From the NCBI GenBank assembly GCA_003219995.1, contig QHRC01000085.1, forward strand, positions 1 through 8,535: a DNA stretch of 8,535 bases, in the 5' to 3' direction. This document shows positions 1 to 5,350 of this stretch, piece by piece. Both the position numbers and the translations under genes were made by a program. How positions within the stretch are numbered: the first letter of the stretch is position 1; each line of letters starts with the position of its first letter. The DNA comes from Verrucomicrobiota bacterium (lineage in GTDB: Bacteria; Verrucomicrobiota; Verrucomicrobiia; Chthoniobacterales; UBA10450). The notes under the pieces are model-generated. The model saw only the letters and a list, made by a program, of their open reading frames with translations, had not been told where the DNA came from and did no database searches.

Positions 1-19
1 TGGAGCATGTTTCCTTGTC

Positions 20-37
20 CGCAGATTTACGCAGATT
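20..37. repeat. Short CGCAGATT tandem repeat, two units
   Basis: CGCAGATT occurs at 20-27 and again at 30-37, a spacing of exactly 10 bp. The same core recurs three times at 5181-5210, so this is a dispersed intergenic repeat and not chance. The tract lies downstream of the sulfotransferase gene. No coding role is likely. Function is unknown. Confidence 0.6.
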
Positions 38-83
38 GTTTTGTGGTAGCGTCGGTTGTGTCAACTGCCGAAGCCAGATAAAC

Positions 84-104
84 AGGCGCTTGGCACAAGC
101 GCCT
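84..104 (-). terminator. Hairpin downstream of the sulfotransferase gene, possible terminator
   Basis: A perfect 8-bp stem, AGGCGCTT (84-91) and AAGCGCCT (97-104), encloses a 5-base loop. It begins 17 bases past the stop codon of the minus-strand sulfotransferase gene, where a terminator would be expected. The T-tract that should follow on the minus strand is weak (GTTTA), so it may be a Rho-assisted terminator, an mRNA-stabilising hairpin or another short palindromic repeat. Confidence 0.45.
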
Positions 105-120
105 CGACAACGTCCGCGAT

Positions 121-936
121 TCAATGCAGCCGCAATTCATAGAGGCACTCGTAACATTCGCGACATCGCTCATAAATTTCGCGCAGGCGATCCGGCACTG
201 GTTCGCTTTTCGGCTGATAGGGCTGGAACGATGTCGATCTTTCCACTTCTTCGTACCAATATTTCGCCCAGATACCGTCGGTGTCCCGCGAGCCGGGCGG
301 CCACGACAGCATCGATTCGTTGAAATCGACGCCGATTGCGTTGCAAAGCAGCCGCAAGATTCGCTCGGGATTTTGCAGAACATCTTTTGCATCGATCACG
401 ACTGGTGGGGACGCCGCGCTGCGGCGTCCGCGGACATCGCGGCGCGACGTTCCAACCACAAAATCGAAAATCTTCTGTTGCTGGATGAAGCCGAGATCTT
501 CGAGGACCGGGTCGGGATTTCTCTTAATATAGGAAAGGATCACCTCCCGGGGATCGCGAATGAGAAAGCAGTTCGTAAGATCGACAATCCATTGCCGATC
601 GATCTCGGGCAGCAAATGATGCGTCATCTGTTTCTGAAAGAAGATGCGCTTGCCGGCCCGGACCGAAGCGGTCAGCTGCTTAACAATTTTCCCCCAATCA
701 GTTTCGCCGTGCGCGATGATTTCATCCGCACCGGGATGATTCTTGCCGGTCCTCTCTAAATAATAGGCATAAAACGGCTCATCGACTACGCACGTGTCCG
801 CGCGATTCCCCCACGCGCGCATCATCGCGGTGGAGATATTGCGCGGTCCCGACCACATCGCGATGCGAATCACCTTCGTTGGGGGACGCTGGGTCACATC
901 GACGCCGCGGTTTTCCGGTCGCGCTCGCCGCTGCAA
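121..936 (-). CDS. Sulfotransferase-like P-loop protein
   Basis: The 271-residue product resembles bacterial sulfotransferase-family proteins, which move a sulfuryl group from PAPS to an acceptor; the substrate cannot be told. The 5'-phosphosulfate loop is visible as WSGPRNIST at residues 28-36, followed by a conserved DEPFYAYYL segment (52-60) and QKQMTHHLLP (101-110). The 3'-phosphate site is LIRDPREVILSY at about 125-136, with R127 and S135. No signal peptide is seen, so it is probably cytoplasmic. The open frame begins with TTG at 936; a GTG at 897 (residue 14) is an equally possible start, and neither has a clear Shine-Dalgarno. It follows the DUF4142 gene by 25 bases, suggesting cotranscription. 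Residues 162-176 (GTSRRDVRGRRSAAS) come from a palindromic DNA element and look like an in-frame insertion between FDFVV and PPVVIDAKDVL. The family is fairly sure; the activity is not. Confidence 0.8.
   Translation of the reverse strand: MQRRARPENRGVDVTQRPPTKVIRIAMWSGPRNISTAMMRAWGNRADTCVVDEPFYAYYLERTGKNHPGADEIIAHGETDWGKIVKQLTASVRAGKRIFFQKQMTHHLLPEIDRQWIVDLTNCFLIRDPREVILSYIKRNPDPVLEDLGFIQQQKIFDFVVGTSRRDVRGRRSAASPPVVIDAKDVLQNPERILRLLCNAIGVDFNESMLSWPPGSRDTDGIWAKYWYEEVERSTSFQPYQPKSEPVPDRLREIYERCRECYECLYELRLH
403..458. mobile_element. REPIN-like double palindrome inside the sulfotransferase gene
   Basis: Two adjacent palindromes fill 409-453. The first has a perfect 9-bp stem, GGACGCCGC (409-417) and GCGGCGTCC (421-429), with loop GCT. 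The second is imperfect: GGACATCGCG (432-441) against CGCGACGTTCC (443-453). Outer flanks TGGTGGGGAC (403-412) and GTTCCAACCA (449-458) are also complementary at 8 of 10 positions. The 409-453 core is 45 bases and matches codons 162-176 exactly, so the reading frame is kept. The architecture, two GGAC...GTCC hairpins inside an outer inverted repeat, matches the element at 6701-6784. Mobilisation by a REP-associated tyrosine transposase is an inference; none is present here. Confidence 0.5.
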
Positions 937-961
937 TTCGACGCGAGGCAGATCGGGCCGA

Positions 962-1561
962 TTATTCCGCCTTGCTCAGAGCATTTGTCACCATGGAGAG
1001 ATGCTGCTTGAGCGTGGGAAGCGTTTTGGCAGCCCAAGCCTTGATTTCGGCGTCATTGCCTGACGCTGCTTCTTTCTCGAACGCCTTGATGGTCTGTTGA
1101 TGGTCTTGTTCCATCAGAGTCAGATACTGCTTGTCGAATTTCGGTCCTGCACTCAACTGCTGGGCTTTGATATTCTCGGTCGAAATCGCAAGACCCTTTT
1201 TCTTGGCGAGATCGACCACTTCCTTGTTGGTTTGGGAGTGGTAGGCGCTCATACGCGCAGCCAGATTCCTGGTGGCGTCGCTTTGCGCCTTGTTCTCGGC
1301 CATCTTGCCAGTTGACACTTCCCAACCCCCGCTACTGGCAGCGCTGACTAGAAAATCCTTGTCCTTTGCGCTCAGGGTCGAGGCCTTTGGGTTGGGCACG
1401 GCCGCCGCCCTTGGTGTTGGCGTGGCCACCATCTTTTGAAGAAATGGATTATCGGGCGTGTAAGCAGGCTGCTGGGCGCAGAGCGTTGCGACCACGCCCA
1501 AACTGCCGGCTGCAACCGCTGCCATGGCAATTCTTGAAATGAATGAGAATTTTGATTTCAT
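962..1561 (-). CDS. Exported DUF4142 family protein
   Basis: This 199-residue protein starts with a signal peptide (positively charged MKSKFSFISR, hydrophobic core at about 11-27, likely cleavage after LCA near residue 29). A low-complexity Ala/Pro/Thr stretch follows (about 45-60), then a mostly helical DUF4142 domain at about 63-195. That domain is ferritin-like and typical of periplasmic or surface proteins of unknown role; SAKDKDFLVSAASSGGWEVSTGKMA and LMEQDHQQTIKAFEKEA regions fit it. Histidines H108, H154 and H187 lie in the helices, but metal binding is not established. The ATG at 1561 is well supported: AAAGGA (1576-1571 on the minus strand) lies 9 bases before it. The residue before the signal-peptide Cys is Leu, which does not fit a lipobox, so it is probably not a lipoprotein. 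The sulfotransferase gene follows after 25 bases. Confidence 0.85.
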   Translation of the reverse strand: MKSKFSFISRIAMAAVAAGSLGVVATLCAQQPAYTPDNPFLQKMVATPTPRAAAVPNPKASTLSAKDKDFLVSAASSGGWEVSTGKMAENKAQSDATRNLAARMSAYHSQTNKEVVDLAKKKGLAISTENIKAQQLSAGPKFDKQYLTLMEQDHQQTIKAFEKEAASGNDAEIKAWAAKTLPTLKQHLSMVTNALSKAE

Positions 1562-1595
1562 CAGATTATTTCCTTTCGGATTTGTATTGTCAGCA

Positions 1596-1607
1596 CCGGA
1601 GCTCCGG
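1596..1607. promoter_or_regulatory. 12-bp perfect palindrome upstream of the DUF4142 gene
   Basis: CCGGAGCTCCGG is fully self-complementary and lies 34 bases before the DUF4142 start codon, in the leader or promoter region. It could be an operator for a dimeric regulator or a small RNA hairpin. There is no second copy in the window, and no convincing -35/-10 pair can be assigned around it. The rest of 1562-1715 shows nothing else I can support. Confidence 0.2.
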
Positions 1608-1715
1608 CATGTAAAGTTCGAAAATGGAGCGGCTTCGGGATGTAGCGAATTGAGCGCGAGGCCTGTTTAGAGTCGCTTAACGTTTCGAGAACTAGACCGC
1701 TTTGCGCGGGCCGAA

Positions 1716-2015
1716 TTAGAACTCGCGCTCGCGAATTATTTCAGGAAGAAAACTTCCCCTAAATCGCGACCAATCGATAAGAACATGCGTGCTTCGAGTG
1801 ATGTCGGTGACGAAACCGTCGTTCGTTCGGATTTCAACATGGCCACGGTTTCTGTCGCCGTAAACGAGGACCGCGCCAAGCGGGGCAGCGTACGGGTCAT
1901 CCATCGTGATCGACCGTTTTTTGAAATGAAGCGACAAGCGCTGGCCTGGGCGGAGGCGCACCCGCACTTCATGATGGTGCAAATTGTTCCGCGAGATTCT
2001 CGTCGGGAGCGGCAA
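1716..2015 (-). pseudogene. Truncated paralog of the neighbouring CHAP/NlpC-like hydrolase
   Basis: The frame encodes a 99-residue product from a TTG at 2015. From residue 24 on (1946 downward) it aligns with residues 119-170 of the protein encoded at 2170-2730: GQ..L, FKK, DP(Y/F).AP(L/V)G(A/S)VLVYG, GHVE(I/L)RT.DGFV(T/S)D. The His of the GHVE motif is kept, but the half holding the Cys of the CWHYV motif, the signal peptide and the N-terminal domain are absent. Upstream of about 1946 I find no convincing match in any frame, so the copy is truncated and not just frameshifted. Similarity ends at 1946; residues 1-23 of this frame are unlikely to be real protein. It lies 154 bases downstream of the intact copy, consistent with an old tandem duplication. 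A short live protein is possible but unlikely: the start is TTG without a clear Shine-Dalgarno. Confidence 0.6.
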
Positions 2016-2169
2016 GAGCTCGCGCTGGCGATTACGAAAAAGAAAGAGTCCGTGGTCGCCGCAGAATCTACGGCACGTTTGCCAGAGACCTACGATCTCA
2101 CAACTGCAATATCGCCCTCGCCCAATTTATCTCTGAGGTTCGCCAGGCGCAGAGCGTGACAGGGGTCAA

Positions 2170-2730
2170 TTACAACTTCGCGTAAACGCCGAGCAAAGGG
2201 CGGTGCGATGGCGTTCTCGAACGGAAATCGCTGACGAAGCCGTCTTTGGTGCGAAGTTCCACGTGGCCAGCCTTCCGACGGCTCGCGCCATAGACAAGCA
2301 CAGATCCCACCGGTGCCTTGAATGGGTCGCGCACCGAAAGCTTTTTGAATCCGTAATTGCTGACCAGTTCCTGGCCGGCGTCTTTCGCGAACACGCTCGT
2401 CGGCCGCGAATTAACCGCGCCAGCGGCAACCAGAGCCTCTTTCACGTAATGCCAGCACCGCGAACGCGAGTGTGCGCGCGCGCGTTCCTCCGCGATGGTC
2501 GCGGCCCGGCGCAGCTTCGGATCGATGCTCGGATCAATCTTCGCGAGCGGATAAACGATCTTCCCCGGCTGATATTCCGTGACGATCTCGGCCGACTTTT
2601 CATGTCCGAAAGCGTTCTTGAAAAAGATGGTCCACTTCAAATACTTTCTTAGACCGGCCGCCTGGGATTGCGTGGCAAGAACAATCATGCCAAAGGCGCC
2701 AACAATCGAGAGCGAGAAAAATTTTCGCAT
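2170..2730 (-). CDS. Exported CHAP/NlpC-P60-like cysteine hydrolase candidate
   Basis: The 186-residue protein begins with a signal peptide (MRKFF, hydrophobic run at about 6-20, cleavage likely after QSQA at 24). An unrecognised segment (25-80) follows, then a C-terminal domain at about 88-186. That domain has the layout of CHAP/NlpC-P60 peptidoglycan amidases: a Cys at the head of a helix (CWHYVKEALVAAG, C92), a small-residue strand (APVGSVLVYG, 139-148) and a His strand (GHVELRT, H156) followed by DGFVSD. C92 and H156 would be the catalytic pair; the third residue is unclear. The likely role, cleaving wall peptides or another amide in the periplasm, is inferred from motif order only, as overall similarity to a named family is weak. 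The start is ATG at 2730 with only a weak upstream AAGAAG. The 268-base spacer to the polymerase gene probably holds its promoter, though none is clear. Confidence 0.65.
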   Translation of the reverse strand: MRKFFSLSIVGAFGMIVLATQSQAAGLRKYLKWTIFFKNAFGHEKSAEIVTEYQPGKIVYPLAKIDPSIDPKLRRAATIAEERARAHSRSRCWHYVKEALVAAGAVNSRPTSVFAKDAGQELVSNYGFKKLSVRDPFKAPVGSVLVYGASRRKAGHVELRTKDGFVSDFRSRTPSHRPLLGVYAKL

Positions 2731-2967
2731 GAGAAGGCTTCTTATCGAGCAATTCGCAGGCCCTGCGTGCGGTTTTTTTACCCATTTTTACGCAAATTGC
2801 TTAGCACGTTGATCAACTGCTGGCTCGAGTGAAACCAAATCGCTGACACAACTTTTCCTGCGCCGGCAAGAACTTCAAAGCTGAGCGACTTTTTGCGCTA
2901 CTCGATGCCTTCGGCGCTCCGAATAAGGCATGATTTCGCAATTGTGCCTTTTTATTTGCGCACGTTC

Positions 2968-2985
2968 TTCGACCAGCCGGTCGAA
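2968..2985 (-). terminator. Hairpin just after the DNA polymerase gene
   Basis: A perfect 7-bp stem, TTCGACC (2968-2974) and GGTCGAA (2979-2985), has a 4-base loop and lies 13 bases past the polymerase stop codon. No T-tract follows on the minus strand, so an intrinsic terminator is not certain; it could stabilise the transcript end. The rest of 2731-2967 is AT-rich in places, but I see no further feature that I can support. Confidence 0.35.
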
Positions 2986-2998
2986 ATATCGCGGCGTC

Positions 2999-5173
2999 TT
3001 AAAAACGTAACTTTTCTTGCTCGGCCGCTGGAACTACCGACGAGAATTTTTTCACGAGTTCATCGAGCTTCGCAACGTAGTAGTCCACGTTTTCGTCACG
3101 ATTTTGCGGATCGAAATTTGCTGCCAGCTTGGCATTTTCGTAGGCGGCGAGTTTCCTGCCCGAGCCGGTGATGTAGTAACTGATCTGCTCGCCAGGGCGA
3201 TAATCTCGCCCGCTGGCCAGAGCGAGCTCGTAGACAGCAGCACGATTGCGCGCCGAGCCGGCAATCTTCTGCCGGTATTTCTCGAGCGAGTCCTGGAGCG
3301 TGTCGGTCTTCATCAACATGTCGATCTTCCATTCACGGTTACGGATTTTCTTCTCGAATTTTTCGCGAAGATCGACAATCGCCTCTGGTTTCTCCTCCAT
3401 GAGCAGCTTGATCATTTCCTCCAGGAAAACGCGCTGGAATTTTTCCAGCCCGCGCGACTTAAGCGCACCGCCTTTCATAATGACGTCGCCGCCCCGTGTG
3501 AGCAGGGCGTAATTCTTCGCCTTGTAGCTGAACATGGCGTCGAATTGCTCGTCGAACTCGACTTCAATGCCGGCCGGCAATTCTTTGGCCAGACCTTTGC
3601 GCAACTCGTCGATGTCGATCTTGTCCGGCGGAACAAAGTAAATTCCGTCGGTATCAACCTCGATCACCTGCGCGCCCTGCCCATTCAACCAGTCGATCAT
3701 CTTTTTCAACAGATCGCGCCCGATCTGCGTGACGCGCGCGGCGGCGTCGAAATCGGCAAAGTGTCCCTGGGCAAAACCGAGGTAGCCGTAGAAGCTGTTG
3801 ATCAAAATCTTGAATGTGTTTTGCAGGGCATGAAAATGCCGCTGCTGCTTTGGCTCTGGCGTGGCGCGCATTTGCGCTTTCGCTTCGAGACGAAACGTGC
3901 GCAGATCAGTCAGTAAATGGCGAAAGATTTGCAGTTGGTCGGTCACTGGAAAGCAATCGAACTGCAACATGATCGACGGATAAAGCGAGGCGACGTCACA
4001 ATGCCAGACGTTGCGCGCAACACCGGTGAAAAAGATGTCGGTGTAGCCGCCTTCGAAGCCGCGTACCATCGGCATTTCCGGAATGGAATGGCGTTGCCGA
4101 AAATATTCGCGTAGAAAAAGCGCGTTGATCCGCGTGGCGTTGCCGCGCACGATCACGTCCTGGTAATTGTAGGGAAAAATCTGCGCCTGAATGAAATAAC
4201 TTGGGCTTAAAAGTTCGGAGACAGAGCGCGTCTCGCGCACCGCGCAAAGTGCGCGCAGACGAAATCGTTCGTCATTGTCGATGTAGGCGCGCTGCAATTC
4301 CCTGCCGGTGAGCGCGGAAAGTTCTTCGCTGTCGCAAAAACCAAAATGCCTTGCCACGTCGGCGCGTTCGAAACCGGACAAGGTGCGCATTCCAACGTCG
4401 TAAAATTGGGCAAGCAAAAAGGTATCGACGAAATGACGGCCATCGATCGTAAACTTGGGATAATCGATCGTCTTCTCAGCGATCTGGAGGCGCGAAGGGC
4501 GCGACCGCAAGAATCCGCCGCTGCGTCCCCAATCGAGTTTTGTTTTCGTTTTCTTTGCGCGCGCGACCAGATACGGCAGATCGAAGCGAAACAGGTTATG
4601 ACCTTCGATCACATCGGGATCACGCTCTTTGATGAGATTGGTGAGTTTCTTGAGCGCGCCCGTCTCAGATTCCTCGACGTTTTTTGGATCGACAATCAAC
4701 ACATCTTCCCAGCCGGAATTATCGGAGAGCGCGATGCTCATGAGATGAGCGTTGGCGTCATCCGGAAATGACAGCACCTCGACCTGCATCCGCTTCAGTT
4801 CTTCGAACGGCAAACCTTTGAACAAGGTGCGACCCGTCGCCGTAAGATAATGTTGCACCGGATCGGTGAAGGCGAAAAAATCCCGCCCTGCGTTTTTAAG
4901 TCCGTTGCGCAGCGCGATCAGTTCCTTCCAGCTGTCGACCGTGACGCGCCAGCCATACTTGAGATCGCCTTCGAGCTTTTCCGCTTCGATGCCAAGATCG
5001 ACAACGTCTGAATCGCACCACACAAATGGATGGAACGGCTCCACGTCGGCGATGACCGATCCGTCCTTTTCGCGGCGATAAACTTTGACCGTGCCGGTCT
5101 CGCCCAGTTCGATCGCAACGATGCGTGGCATCGGATCTACGCCGAAGAGCATCGTGTTTTTTTCGAATTCCAT
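2999..5173 (-). CDS. Family B DNA polymerase with degraded exonuclease motifs
   Basis: This 724-residue protein is a family B (Pol II/archaeal B-type) DNA polymerase, near full length for the family. The N-terminal and exonuclease-like region spans about 15-330, the palm and fingers about 370-560, and the thumb about 560-724. Polymerase motifs are intact: motif A DVASLYPSI (D393), motif B KILINSFYG (K455-G463) and motif C VDTDG (D507, D509), followed by KAKNY (551-555). The exonuclease side is not. Exo I, normally DxE, reads VEVL at 131-134 (Asp to Glu, Glu to Leu). Exo II is kept (NLFRFD, N193 and D198). Exo III, normally YxxxD, reads RALCA at 307-311 within an otherwise conserved context ending VRETR. 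The prediction is a polymerase without proofreading, perhaps for repair or translesion work; this is inference. The ATG at 5173 has no Shine-Dalgarno; ATGs at residues 8 and 15 are alternatives, the last giving MPRIVAIELG. A repeat tract lies 7 bases upstream. Confidence 0.93.
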   Translation of the reverse strand: MEFEKNTMLFGVDPMPRIVAIELGETGTVKVYRREKDGSVIADVEPFHPFVWCDSDVVDLGIEAEKLEGDLKYGWRVTVDSWKELIALRNGLKNAGRDFFAFTDPVQHYLTATGRTLFKGLPFEELKRMQVEVLSFPDDANAHLMSIALSDNSGWEDVLIVDPKNVEESETGALKKLTNLIKERDPDVIEGHNLFRFDLPYLVARAKKTKTKLDWGRSGGFLRSRPSRLQIAEKTIDYPKFTIDGRHFVDTFLLAQFYDVGMRTLSGFERADVARHFGFCDSEELSALTGRELQRAYIDNDERFRLRALCAVRETRSVSELLSPSYFIQAQIFPYNYQDVIVRGNATRINALFLREYFRQRHSIPEMPMVRGFEGGYTDIFFTGVARNVWHCDVASLYPSIMLQFDCFPVTDQLQIFRHLLTDLRTFRLEAKAQMRATPEPKQQRHFHALQNTFKILINSFYGYLGFAQGHFADFDAAARVTQIGRDLLKKMIDWLNGQGAQVIEVDTDGIYFVPPDKIDIDELRKGLAKELPAGIEVEFDEQFDAMFSYKAKNYALLTRGGDVIMKGGALKSRGLEKFQRVFLEEMIKLLMEEKPEAIVDLREKFEKKIRNREWKIDMLMKTDTLQDSLEKYRQKIAGSARNRAAVYELALASGRDYRPGEQISYYITGSGRKLAAYENAKLAANFDPQNRDENVDYYVAKLDELVKKFSSVVPAAEQEKLRF

Positions 5174-5180
5174 GAGTCAT

Positions 5181-5210
5181 CCACAGATTGCGCAGATTTT
5201 CGCAGATTCC
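5181..5210. repeat. CGCAGATT repeat tract, three 10-bp units
   Basis: Three units follow one another at an exact 10-bp period: CCACAGATTG, CGCAGATTTT, CGCAGATTCC. It is the same family as the tract at 20-37, and a degenerate unit in reverse orientation (ATCTGCGTTA) is at 5282-5291. The tract starts only 7 bases upstream of the polymerase ATG, so it occupies the usual ribosome-binding region of that gene. The family resembles noncoding repeats I recall from Verrucomicrobia spacers. Confidence 0.65.
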
Positions 5211-5317
5211 AAATGGAGGGAGGCGCGCGGTTGTATCCCAAATCTTAGGACGCCGACAGCCCGGATGCCCTTCGTTTTTTTATCTGCGTTAACCGTGGAC
5301 TAATTGAGAGATGCTTC

Positions 5318-5337
5318 GACTTCGCTCAGCACGACAA
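5318..5337. repeat. Dispersed 20-bp motif upstream of the M20 gene
   Basis: GACTTCGCTCAGCACGACAA matches GACTCCGCTCGACATGACAA at 8338-8357 at 16 of 20 positions. The second copy is the right end of an inverted-repeat element in the ftsA-ftsZ spacer. This copy looks like a solo end or remnant, 14 bases before the M20 start codon. The wider spacer 5174-5350 is the divergent promoter region between the polymerase and M20 genes. Confidence 0.45.
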
Positions 5338-5338
5338 G

Positions 5339-5344
5339 TATAAA
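5339..5344 (+). promoter_or_regulatory. Possible -10 box for the M20 gene
   Basis: TATAAA resembles a sigma-70 -10 hexamer. A weak -35-like TTCGAC (5315-5320) lies 18 bases before it, inside the dispersed repeat. With usual geometry transcription would begin at about 5351, the A of the ATG itself, which would make the mRNA leaderless. That fits the lack of a well-spaced Shine-Dalgarno, but the -35 is poor and the call is tentative. Confidence 0.25.
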
Positions 5345-5350
5345 TGCGGA

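Noticed and set aside
124..759. Plus-strand 211-codon frame opposite the sulfotransferase gene
   Set aside because: The minus-strand frame holds the PAPS-binding motifs in order; this one has none.
1785..1925. First part of a plus-strand 124-codon frame
   Set aside because: This part is antisense to the segment similar to the intact hydrolase paralog, so the minus strand explains it. Only 1926-2159 is left as an open question.
2600..2785. Minus-strand 61-codon frame overlapping the hydrolase start
   Set aside because: It overlaps the signal peptide of the better supported gene in another frame and has no motif.
2731..2998. Possible promoter (TTGATC with an AT-rich -10-like stretch) before the hydrolase gene
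   Set aside because: The best pair has about 20 bases between boxes and a poor -10, so it is not above chance in this AT-rich spacer.
3017..3916. Long plus-strand open frame of 299 codons across the polymerase gene
   Set aside because: It is the antisense shadow of a gene whose polymerase motifs are unmistakable on the minus strand, and its translation matches nothing I recognise.
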